Shown here piece after piece: positions 7,684-15,504 of a stretch of DNA of 64,000 nucleotides. The notes under the pieces are model-generated. The model had not been told where the DNA came from. It saw nothing but the letters and a program-made list of their open reading frames with translations, and made no database searches. This DNA comes from IDS-8 sp036381215 (GTDB taxonomy: Bacteria; Pseudomonadota; Gammaproteobacteria; Steroidobacterales; Woeseiaceae), in NCBI GenBank assembly GCA_036381215.1, contig DASVDF010000026.1:3270-67269 (forward strand). Reading direction: 5' to 3'. The first letter of the stretch is position 1. Each line of letters starts with the position of its first letter. A program made the translations under genes and the position numbers.

Positions 7684-9609
7684 ATGCGTTGTAAGGATTA
7701 CATCACCGGCGGTAAAGGCTGCCGCAAGCAGCGGCGATTGTTGCAAGCGCAGAATCGAGGTTCGATCGAGGCGTTTGTGGCAGCCGCCATGCTGGCCGTC
7801 GGCACGTCCGTCGCCGTTGCGCAGCCGCCGAACCGGGTGTCGGACGGGGGCCCACGCTACGTGGCCGGGGAGCGCACCGGGATGCGCATCGCGCGGACCG
7901 GCGCGGCGGGGCCGCCGGGCGAGTGGTGGCTGCCGGCCCTCGATTTCGCGAACTCGCGATTCAGCGAGCTCGACGAGGTCACGCCGGAGAACGTCAGCCG
8001 GCTGGAGGCGGTCTCGACGTGGTCGAGCGGCATCCCGCGGGGACATGAAGGGCAGCCGCTCGTCGTCGGCGACACGCTGTACGTCGTCACGCCATTTCCG
8101 AATCGCCTGTATGCATTCGACCTGGGGAAGCCGGGATTCCCGCTCCGCTGGAAGTACGAGCCGTTCCCGGATCCCACGTCGGTCGGCAAGGCGTGCTGCG
8201 ACGTCGTGAATCGCGGCGCGTCGTATGCGGACGGCAAGGTCGTCTACGCCACGCTCGACGACCACGTCGTAGCCGTGAACGCGAAGACCGGACAGGAGGA
8301 ATGGAAGACGAAGGTCGGCGACGTGAACAAGGGCGAGACGATGACCATGGCCGCGCTCGTCGTGAAGGACAAGGTCATCGTCGGCAACAGCGGCGCGGAG
8401 CTCGGCGTACGCGGCTGGGTCAAGGCACTGGATCTCGAGACCGGGAAGGTGCTCTGGACCGCGTATAACACCGGGCCGGATCGTGACACGCTGATGACGA
8501 GCCCCGCTTTCAAGCCGTGGTTCGCCAAGGATCGCGGCAAGGACCTCGGCGCGAAAACCTGGCCCGCGCAGCAATGGCAGCTCGGCGGCAGCACGGTCTG
8601 GGGATGGATCTCCTACGATCCGCAAGCCGACCTGATCTATTACGGCACCGGCAACCCGGGCGTGTGGAACCCGCACCTCCGCCCCGGCACGAACAAGTGG
8701 TCCGTCTCCCTCATGGCGCGCGACCCCGACGACGGCCAGGCGCGCTGGGCGTTCCAGATCGTTGCCAATGACGCGTGGGACTACGACGAGATCATGGAGA
8801 ACGTGCTGGTCGACATGCCGTGGCAGGGACGCCAGCGCAAGCTGCTCGTCCACCCGGGCCGGACCGGCTTCCTGTTCGTACTCGACCGGCTCACCGGCGA
8901 GCTGCTGTCGGCGAAGAAATTCCATCCGCCGACCAACTGGGCCCGCGCGTTCGACCTCCAGACGGGCGAGGCGCTGGAGAACGACGGCAAGCGGCCCCCG
9001 CCGGGCGGCACCGCCTACGACATCTGCCCCGCCTCGACCGGCGCGAAGGAAGTGTTCCCCTCGGCGCTGTCGCCGCGCACCGGGCTTCTCTATATACCGG
9101 CGCACAACCTGTGCATGAACTTCGGCGTCATGGAAGCGAATTACATCGAGGGCACGCCTTATCTCGGCGCGGACGTGATCATGTACCCGGGTCCCGGCCG
9201 CGGCCGCGGTGCGATCATCGCCTGGGACGTGGCGCAGGAGCGCGAAGCCTGGCGCATCGACGAGAAATACCCGTTGCAGGCCGGCGTGCTGGCGACGGCC
9301 GGCGGCCTCGTCTTCTACGGCACTTCAGACGGCTGGTTCAGGGCGGCGGACGCCGCGAGCGGCGAGTTGCTCTGGTCGTTCAAGGTTGCCTCCGGCGTCG
9401 TAGGCAATCCGATGACGTTCCGCGGCCCGGACGGCCGGCAATACGTCGCAATCTACTCGGGCATCGGCGGCTGGGTCGGGGCCAACGCTTTCCCGGAGAT
9501 CTCCGCGGACGATCCGACGGCGGCGCTCGGCACGACCGGCGGCGCGGCCGACCTCAAGAAGGTGACGGCGCCGGGGAGCACGATGTATGTCTTCGCGCTG
9601 CCGCAATGA
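7684..9609 (+). CDS. xoxF: lanthanide-type PQQ methanol/alcohol dehydrogenase (XoxF-like)
   Basis: Periplasmic quinoprotein that oxidises methanol or other small alcohols. Residue numbers assume the 7684 start, which gives 641 residues. The XoxF hallmarks are visible: the adjacent-cysteine disulfide at 171-172 (ACCD), metal ligands Glu239 (SGAELG) and Asn324 (TGNPGVWNP), catalytic Asp366, and the extra Asp368 in WDYDEI. That extra Asp marks lanthanide-binding enzymes, whereas MxaF has Ala there. The next two genes encode XoxJ- and XoxG-like proteins, which confirms the context. The start is uncertain. TTG at 7741 or GTG at 7777 (with GAGG upstream) would give a shorter, more ordinary signal peptide ending SVAVAQ. 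No pqq biosynthesis genes lie in the window. Confidence 0.92.
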   Translation: MRCKDYITGGKGCRKQRRLLQAQNRGSIEAFVAAAMLAVGTSVAVAQPPNRVSDGGPRYVAGERTGMRIARTGAAGPPGEWWLPALDFANSRFSELDEVTPENVSRLEAVSTWSSGIPRGHEGQPLVVGDTLYVVTPFPNRLYAFDLGKPGFPLRWKYEPFPDPTSVGKACCDVVNRGASYADGKVVYATLDDHVVAVNAKTGQEEWKTKVGDVNKGETMTMAALVVKDKVIVGNSGAELGVRGWVKALDLETGKVLWTAYNTGPDRDTLMTSPAFKPWFAKDRGKDLGAKTWPAQQWQLGGSTVWGWISYDPQADLIYYGTGNPGVWNPHLRPGTNKWSVSLMARDPDDGQARWAFQIVANDAWDYDEIMENVLVDMPWQGRQRKLLVHPGRTGFLFVLDRLTGELLSAKKFHPPTNWARAFDLQTGEALENDGKRPPPGGTAYDICPASTGAKEVFPSALSPRTGLLYIPAHNLCMNFGVMEANYIEGTPYLGADVIMYPGPGRGRGAIIAWDVAQEREAWRIDEKYPLQAGVLATAGGLVFYGTSDGWFRAADAASGELLWSFKVASGVVGNPMTFRGPDGRQYVAIYSGIGGWVGANAFPEISADDPTAALGTTGGAADLKKVTAPGSTMYVFALPQ

Positions 9610-10453
9610 CCTGCGCCCGGGCGCGCTCGCCGCGTTCGCGGCGTGCGCGGCGCTGGCGCCGGCTGCCGCGCCGGGTGCGACCGCGCTCCGGGTGTGCGCG
9701 GATCCGAACAACCTGCCGTTTTCCGACGCCGGCGGGCACGGCTTCGAGAATGCGCTCGCCGAGCTGGTGGCGGGCGCGCTCGGCCTCGACGGCGTCCGGT
9801 ACACCTGGCTGCCGCAGCGGCGCGGCTTCGTGCGCAACACGCTCGGCGCCGGCAAATGTGACGTGATCATGGGCGTGCCGGCCGATGACGAGCGGGCGGC
9901 GACCACGGCGCCGTATTACCGCTCGACGTACGTGTTCGTCTATCGCGAGGACGCCGGGATCGGCGTCAAGAGCATGGATGATCCGCGGCTCAAGAGCCTG
10001 AAGATCGGCGTGCATGCGGTCGGCGACGATTACTCGAGCACGCCGGCGGCCGCCGCGCTGGCGCGCCGCGGCATCGTCGACAACCTCATCGGCTTCAGCA
10101 TCTACGGCGACTACGGCCGGCCGCATCCGCCGTCGCGCCTGATCGAAGCCGTGGCCGCGGGCGAGATCGACATCGCGATCGCGTGGGGGCCGCTCGCCGG
10201 CTACTTCGCGCCGCGGCAGTCGGTGCCGCTCGCCGTCGTGCCGGTCTCGCCGCCGATGGACGGCGACGCGATCCCGTTCGTGTTCGACATCGCCATGGCG
10301 ACCCGTCATGACGACGATGAGCTCAACGCGGCGCTCGATCGGGTGATCGACGAGCGCGCCGCCGACATCCGCGCGCTGCTCGTGCGCTACGGCGTGCCGT
10401 TGGTGGAGCGTGCGCCGCAGGCGGGCGGCGGCAAATCGGACGGCGGCCGATGA
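9587..10453 (+). CDS. xoxJ: quinoprotein dehydrogenase-associated periplasmic binding protein (XoxJ/MoxJ-like)
   Basis: A periplasmic solute-binding-fold protein of 288 residues. In methanol dehydrogenase operons the J protein is thought to help activate or mature the dehydrogenase. A signal peptide ends near residue 32 (APGATA). The mature part begins ALRVCADPNNLPFSD, the typical opening of this family, and contains GAGKCDVIMGVPADDER and a second-lobe segment AAGEIDIAIAWGPLAG. It overlaps the end of xoxF by 23 bp and shares 4 bp with xoxG, so the three genes are translationally linked. Confidence 0.88.
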   Translation: MSSRCRNDLRPGALAAFAACAALAPAAAPGATALRVCADPNNLPFSDAGGHGFENALAELVAGALGLDGVRYTWLPQRRGFVRNTLGAGKCDVIMGVPADDERAATTAPYYRSTYVFVYREDAGIGVKSMDDPRLKSLKIGVHAVGDDYSSTPAAAALARRGIVDNLIGFSIYGDYGRPHPPSRLIEAVAAGEIDIAIAWGPLAGYFAPRQSVPLAVVPVSPPMDGDAIPFVFDIAMATRHDDDELNAALDRVIDERAADIRALLVRYGVPLVERAPQAGGGKSDGGR

Positions 10454-10956
10454 ATCGCCGCGTGCACCGGCTGCTGGCCTGCCTCGCCCTCTTCGTTGCG
10501 TGCATCGCCTGCGAGAGCGGCGATCCTTCCGAGCCGGCGCGCCGCAGCGAGCCGGCGACCACTGCCGCCAAGGCCATCGGCCGCCCGCCGGGGCCGCCGC
10601 GCGCGCGCGTTACAGTGAAAAATCCGTTGGCCGGCAAGTTGGCGGCCGCCGTGGAAGGGCGCCGGCTTTTCCTCTGGTACAACTGCTACGGCTGCCACGG
10701 CGGGCGCGCCGGCGGCGGCATGGGTCCCAGTCTGCGCGACGCCGTGTGGCTGTACGGCAGCACGGACCAGGACATCTTCAACTCGATCGCCGACGGCCGG
10801 CCGCACGGCATGCCCGCGTGGGGCCTGATGCTGCCCGAGGAGCAGATCTGGCAGCTCACCGCGTACATACGCCTGCTCGGCTCGCAGAACGAGCCCGATC
10901 CGCCACCGCGCAATCCCGTGCTACCGGACCCGGATGCAGTGAAAAATCAAAACTAA
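10450..10956 (+). CDS. c-type cytochrome lipoprotein, likely electron acceptor of XoxF (XoxG-like)
   Basis: A protein of 168 residues that begins with a lipoprotein signal (FVACIAC). It has a Pro/Ala-rich linker and one cytochrome c domain with CYGCH near residue 79 and a Met ligand candidate in HGMPAWG. By its position after xoxF and xoxJ it should receive electrons from the dehydrogenase and deliver them to the oxidase. It is smaller than many XoxG proteins and appears lipid-anchored, so direct assignment to XoxG is an inference. Its stop overlaps the stop of the convergent LacI gene. Confidence 0.82.
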   Translation: MNRRVHRLLACLALFVACIACESGDPSEPARRSEPATTAAKAIGRPPGPPRARVTVKNPLAGKLAAAVEGRRLFLWYNCYGCHGGRAGGGMGPSLRDAVWLYGSTDQDIFNSIADGRPHGMPAWGLMLPEEQIWQLTAYIRLLGSQNEPDPPPRNPVLPDPDAVKNQN

Positions 10957-12029
10957 TCTCTCGCGGAGTCGGCGCGCCGCCGGCGGCGACGGGGCGGAGC
11001 GTCCGACTGGCGGCGGATCAGCCTGTAATCGAGTACCACGTGGCGCGGGCGCTGCGGCCGCCCGGCCTGCCGGTCGCGAATGGCCTCGACGAGCAGGTCG
11101 GCGGCCGCGCGGGCGAGCTCCGCGATCGGGATGCGGATGGTGGTGAGCTGCGGCCACACGGCCGTCGCGAGCGGCGTGTCGTCGAAGCCGCAGACGGAAA
11201 GATCGGCCGGCACGTCGAGGCCCTGGCGGTGTGCGGCCGCGCTGGCCGCCGCGGCCATGTCGTCGTTGCTGGCGAAGATCGCGGTCGGGCGCGGCTCGGC
11301 GTTCAGCAGGTCCTCCGCGGCATCCAGCCCGGAGCGGTAGGTGAAATCGCCTTGCGCCACGAGCTCCTCGTCAAGTGCGATGCCTGAGCTCTCGAGCGCG
11401 TCGCGGTAGCCCGCGAGGCGCAGCGCACTCGTCGCGTGGTTCGGGTGGCCGACGATGAAGCCGATCCGCCGATGCCCGAGCGCGATCAGGTGTTCGGTCA
11501 CATCGCGCGCCGCCTTGTACGCGTCGATACCGACTGCGTACACGCTGTCGCGCACCCGGCTCGAGCTCACGACCACCGCGGGTATCGCGTTGCGCTCCAC
11601 GAAATCGAGCACGCGATCCGAGTCGGCGAGCGGCGGCGCGATCAGCAGCCCGTCGGCCCCTTCGCCGACGATGCGATCGATCTCCCGCTCCGCCCGTGAG
11701 AGCTCGCCGCACTTCTCGATGATGAACTGCGCGTCGTGCTTCCGCGCCTGCTCCAGCCCGCCGAACATGAGCTCGGCGATGAACGCGCTCGGCTTGGCGT
11801 ACAGGAGCGCGATGTGCATCTGTTTCGCGCCGGCGAGGCGGCGCGCGGCCTCGTTCGGCAGGTAACCGAGCTCCTTGATGGCGGCGTGCACAAGCCGGCG
11901 CGTCTCCTCGCGCACTGTCGGTGCGCGGTTGATGACGCGCGACACGGTCATGGACGAGACGCCCGCGTGCCGGGCCACGTCGTCGAGGGTCGGTGCGTTG
12001 CGGCGCCGCCGCCTGGTCGGTTCGCTCAT
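10953..12029 (-). CDS. LacI-family transcriptional regulator
   Basis: DNA-binding repressor of 358 residues. The N-terminal helix-turn-helix reads TLDDVARHAGVSSMTVSRVIN, followed by the hinge-helix region NEAARRLAGAK and a periplasmic-binding-protein-like sensor core (GHRRIGFIVG, AIFASNDDMA, SVCGFDD). The C-terminus is Arg-rich. It is divergent from the TonB receptor gene at 12364. Two operator-like sites with the typical GCGC centre lie between them, so it most likely represses that receptor and perhaps itself. The inducer is unknown, and a sugar or sugar derivative is usual for the family. Confidence 0.93.
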   Translation of the reverse strand: MSEPTRRRRRNAPTLDDVARHAGVSSMTVSRVINRAPTVREETRRLVHAAIKELGYLPNEAARRLAGAKQMHIALLYAKPSAFIAELMFGGLEQARKHDAQFIIEKCGELSRAEREIDRIVGEGADGLLIAPPLADSDRVLDFVERNAIPAVVVSSSRVRDSVYAVGIDAYKAARDVTEHLIALGHRRIGFIVGHPNHATSALRLAGYRDALESSGIALDEELVAQGDFTYRSGLDAAEDLLNAEPRPTAIFASNDDMAAAASAAAHRQGLDVPADLSVCGFDDTPLATAVWPQLTTIRIPIAELARAAADLLVEAIRDRQAGRPQRPRHVVLDYRLIRRQSDAPPRRRRRRADSARD

Positions 12030-12145
12030 CGGGGGGCTGCCGGTCGTGCGCGCTTCAAGGACGCTTTCTCGTTGTCGGGCTGCACCGATTTTCCGCCCGG
12101 CGCGACCTCCCGGCCGATTCCCGCCGCCGGCCGGGCTCCGGTAGC

Positions 12146-12163
12146 TTGTCTGGCGCTAACATG
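12146..12163. promoter_or_regulatory. imperfect LacI-type operator (site 1)
   Basis: The sequence TTGTCTGGCGCTAACATG has the central GCGC and a right half (GCGCTAACAT) identical to the inverse of the left half of the better site at 12256-12275. The left half is poorly conserved. It lies about 120 bp from the lacI start and may take part in autoregulation or looping. Confidence 0.45.
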
Positions 12164-12226
12164 CCACAAGGTGACCTCGTCTTTGCAGGCAATTTCCTGA
12201 AAACCAGCCGCCTTCCGTGGCTCTCT

Positions 12227-12255
12227 TGACAATCCGACCCGATTGGCGGACATTC
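12227..12255 (+). promoter_or_regulatory. candidate promoter of the TonB receptor gene
   Basis: A perfect TTGACA at 12227-12232 is followed at 17-bp spacing by a weak -10 (ACATTC, 12250-12255). The LacI-type operator begins directly after the -10, exactly where a bound repressor would block the transcription start. The strong -35 and the operator support each other, and the -10 alone would not be convincing. Confidence 0.5.
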
Positions 12256-12275
12256 CGATGTTAGCGCAAACATCG
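12256..12275. promoter_or_regulatory. LacI-type operator (site 2)
   Basis: The 20-bp sequence CGATGTTAGCGCAAACATCG is a palindrome with a single mismatched pair around the central GCGC. This is the classic form of a LacI-family operator. It lies over the expected transcription start of the TonB receptor gene, about 90 bp before its ATG, and the divergent neighbour encodes a LacI regulator. Confidence 0.75.
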
Positions 12276-12363
12276 GGCCGGCGCGAGGGCCGCGCGGACC
12301 AGGCGACACCGCCGCCGCGCGCCGCGCGGGCTCATCATCGCCATGCAACCCCAGGGGGAAGAG

Positions 12364-15315
12364 ATGAAACGTCCGGCAATTCTCCAACCAGTGGTCACCG
12401 GCATGCGGCGCAAGCAGCTGGTTTGCAGCATAAGCTTCCTGTGCGCCGCGTTCGCGACGGCGCTGCCCGGCGGCAACGCCGTGGCGCAGGACGACAACGT
12501 TCTCGAGGAAATCGTCGTCAAGGGCTATCGCGGCAGCCTGCAGGATTCGACGAACGCGAAGCGCGACTCGGTCGGCTTCGGCGACGTGATCTTCTCCGAC
12601 GACATCGGCAAGCTCCCCAGCCAGAACCTCGCCGAATCGCTGAACCGGATCCCGGGCGTCAAGATCGCCCGTGACCACACCGGCGAAGGCCAGCAGATCT
12701 CGGTGCGCGGCCTCGGCCCGAGCTTCACGAAGATCGTCCTCAACGGCAACAACATCTCCGTCGCTTCCGACGGCAACCTGACCGGCACGAACTCGAATCG
12801 CGAGGTCGATCTCGACATCTTCCCGCCCGAGCTCTTCAGCAGCCTGGTCGTGTCGAAGACGCCGACGGCGTCCCAGCTCGAGGGCGGCACGTCCGGATTC
12901 GTCAACCTGCGCACCGTGCGCCCGTTCGATTTCGAGCCGGGTCAGCACCTGCGCATGTCGGCGGAGGGCGCGTACACCGAGATCAACGACGAGATCAGCC
13001 CCCGGCTGTCGGCGATCTACTCCAACACCTTCAACGACCGGTTCGGCGTGCTCGTGGGCGTCGTCACTTCGCAGCGTGACTACCGCGTGGACGGCTACGA
13101 AACCATCGGTTTTTCGGACGGCTGCGTGGCGGATTACACCGATCCGCCGGCCAACACCAACTCGAACTGCGACACCAGCGGGCCCTGGCTCGGCCGCAAC
13201 CACTTCATGTACAGCCCGTACGCGACCGCCGACTACGTGGCGGCGCACCCGGAGCTCGGTCTCGCCGTCGGCGACCGGATCGACCCGATCGCGACCTCCG
13301 GCCTGACCCGCGACCAGCTGGATCGCGGCATCCTTCCCTACCTCGGCCGCGGCATGTTCACCGTCGGCGAGCGCAACGCCACGAGCGCCCTCGCATCGCT
13401 GCAGTACCGGCCGAACGACGCGATGGATTTCGCGCTCGACATCCTGTATGCGGAAACCGATCGCAAGTTCGACCGTCTCGAAGCGATGAACTGGGGCCGC
13501 CGCAACTTCCTGCACCTCGGTGCCGCGTGGATTCCCGAGAACTTCACGGTGAACTCCGACCAGGTGGTGACGAGCGGCACGATCTACAACACCCACGCGT
13601 GGGTGGGCCAGCGCGCGTACGACGAGGATTTCGACTTCATCAGCTATATGCCGAGCCTCGCCTGGCAGCTCACCGACACCCTGAACATGAACGTGTCGGC
13701 CAGCTACACGGATTCGAGCTTCCGGCGCGACGAGCCGTATTTCCTCTTCCTCAGCCCCGGCACCACGGCGCAATTTTCGGGGCTTGGTGACGTGCCGACC
13801 TTCGAATACGACCTCGACATCTCCCGGCCGGACATCGGTTGGGAGTGGAACGACGTGCAGGGCGACCAGATCCGGTTCCAGCGCAACTTCCGCGACACGG
13901 AGACGCTCGGGTTCCATGTGGACTTCGCCCTGGGCGAGGAGCCGGAGCGCACCGGCCTCCTGTTCGGCGCCGCGTACGACAAGGCCTCGCGTGACCTGAC
14001 GTTCTTCGGCGGCAGCAACAACGATGCGCTGAAGAACGAATTCTTCTTCCCGTCGGATGCGTACGCCAACATCGGCAACTATCTGATCGCCTCGCCCGTC
14101 TCGGACCTCGGAGACGTGTTCGACAACTCGGTCGGCTATTCGGGCATCGCCATGCTCGACGTGGGCCGGTTCATGGACGCGATCAACTACCGTGACTTCG
14201 TGCCAACCGAAGCCGGGACCGGCGACCAGTTCGGGCAGGGCGTCGGCGGCATCGAGGAAAAGATGTTCGGCCTGTACATCGAGGCGAACGCAGAGGCCGA
14301 GATACTCGGCCAGCCGTTGCGCATGAACGCCGGCGTGCGCTGGGTCGACACGGACCAGACGCTCTCCAGCCTGGCCGGCGATGGCACGGCCGAGACGGAC
14401 GCGAGCTACGGCAAGTTCCTGCCGTCGTTCAATCTCACCTACGACCTGAACGAATCGTGGAAGCTGCGGGCGAGCACGTCACGCACAATGACCCGCGCCA
14501 ACCCCGGCGAGATGTACCCGAACTCGGTCTGGACCTCGTCCGGCATCGACACGGCGCGTGCCGGCAACCCCAACCTCCAGCCGTTCGAGTCCATCAACTT
14601 CGACATCGGCGGCGAGTACTACTACGGCGAGCTCGGCTACGTGAGCCTGATCTACTTCGAAAAGGAGATCACCGGGTTCACGCGTGACGACACCATCGAC
14701 GTGCTGTTCCAGGATCTCGGTGCCTTCGGCCTGGATACCTCGAACCTGAGCGAGTCGCAGGAGGACGCGCTCGCGGCTTGCGGCGGGCCGGCAGCGTGCA
14801 CGGTGCAGCTCAGCACCCGCACCAACGTCCAGGGCGCGGCCACCCTGAAAGGCTTCGAGGGTATCTGGGTGATGCCGCTGGATTTCCTCGTGGAAGGTCT
14901 CGGCTTCAACGCCAGCGTGACCAAGATCAACCAGGAGGCAGACGACGAGGCGTCCATCATCACGGGCATCTCCGACTGGACCTACAACTGGACCGGCTAC
15001 TTCGAGAACGACCTGTTCCAGGCGCGGGTCACTTACTATCACCAGGACGGAGCGATTGCCTCCGGCTTCCAGGGCTATGACGGCTCGAGCGGCTTCCCGG
15101 CGCGGCGTATCCGCTCCGACGACCGGACCCAGGTCGACTTCTCGCTCGGCTTCAATCTGCCGTACTTCGACGACGACGTCGACCTCACGCTGACGCTCGA
15201 CGGCTACAACATCACCAACGAGCCCGTCCGCAGCCTGTTCGAGCACGACGACCTGACGTACGACATCTTCTATCCGGGTGCCACGTACACGCTGGGTCTG
15301 CGCGGATCGTTCTGA
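12364..15315 (+). CDS. TonB-dependent outer-membrane receptor (regulated by LacI neighbour)
   Basis: An outer-membrane transporter of 983 residues. A signal peptide (ending near NAVAQ) is followed by the TonB box EEIVVKG, the plug domain (DIGKLPSQNLAESLNRIPGV, QISVRGLGPSFTKIVLNGN) and a large beta-barrel that ends GATYTLGLRGSF, with the usual terminal Phe. The plug style resembles the large receptor family that Caulobacter- and Xanthomonas-like bacteria use for carbohydrates. The ATG is preceded by a strong AGGGGGAAGAG. The LacI-type operator upstream suggests induction by its substrate, probably a saccharide (inference). No glycosidase gene is adjacent, so the substrate remains unknown. A clear terminator follows. 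Confidence 0.93.
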   Translation: MKRPAILQPVVTGMRRKQLVCSISFLCAAFATALPGGNAVAQDDNVLEEIVVKGYRGSLQDSTNAKRDSVGFGDVIFSDDIGKLPSQNLAESLNRIPGVKIARDHTGEGQQISVRGLGPSFTKIVLNGNNISVASDGNLTGTNSNREVDLDIFPPELFSSLVVSKTPTASQLEGGTSGFVNLRTVRPFDFEPGQHLRMSAEGAYTEINDEISPRLSAIYSNTFNDRFGVLVGVVTSQRDYRVDGYETIGFSDGCVADYTDPPANTNSNCDTSGPWLGRNHFMYSPYATADYVAAHPELGLAVGDRIDPIATSGLTRDQLDRGILPYLGRGMFTVGERNATSALASLQYRPNDAMDFALDILYAETDRKFDRLEAMNWGRRNFLHLGAAWIPENFTVNSDQVVTSGTIYNTHAWVGQRAYDEDFDFISYMPSLAWQLTDTLNMNVSASYTDSSFRRDEPYFLFLSPGTTAQFSGLGDVPTFEYDLDISRPDIGWEWNDVQGDQIRFQRNFRDTETLGFHVDFALGEEPERTGLLFGAAYDKASRDLTFFGGSNNDALKNEFFFPSDAYANIGNYLIASPVSDLGDVFDNSVGYSGIAMLDVGRFMDAINYRDFVPTEAGTGDQFGQGVGGIEEKMFGLYIEANAEAEILGQPLRMNAGVRWVDTDQTLSSLAGDGTAETDASYGKFLPSFNLTYDLNESWKLRASTSRTMTRANPGEMYPNSVWTSSGIDTARAGNPNLQPFESINFDIGGEYYYGELGYVSLIYFEKEITGFTRDDTIDVLFQDLGAFGLDTSNLSESQEDALAACGGPAACTVQLSTRTNVQGAATLKGFEGIWVMPLDFLVEGLGFNASVTKINQEADDEASIITGISDWTYNWTGYFENDLFQARVTYYHQDGAIASGFQGYDGSSGFPARRIRSDDRTQVDFSLGFNLPYFDDDVDLTLTLDGYNITNEPVRSLFEHDDLTYDIFYPGATYTLGLRGSF

Positions 15316-15327
15316 TTTTCCCCCGCC

Positions 15328-15362
15328 GGGCGGCCGTCTTCGGGCGGCTGCCCTTTTTTATT
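15328..15362 (+). terminator. Rho-independent terminator after the TonB receptor
   Basis: A GC-rich hairpin (GGGCGGCCG...CGGGCGGCTGCCC, a small loop with one mismatched position) is followed directly by TTTTTTATT. It starts 12 bp after the receptor stop codon. Confidence 0.85.
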
Positions 15363-15391
15363 CCCACACACGCCCCGTTTCGCCCTCCTTT

Positions 15392-15416
15392 GCAGGGGCG
15401 CGCATCGCGCGCGACC
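15392..15416 (+). repeat. dispersed 25-bp repeat, copy 1
   Basis: GCAGGGGCGCGCATCGCGCG followed by CGACC, two substitutions from the common form. It lies between the receptor terminator and the ABC exporter gene, outside any coding region. Confidence 0.8.
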
Positions 15417-15504
15417 GGATAAGCCGTCACCGTCCCCGACCTGTTGCGCACCCCTCTATCCTGAACACAGGACGTCGTCTCATGCGCCGGAGGTCCCCGC
15501 GCCC

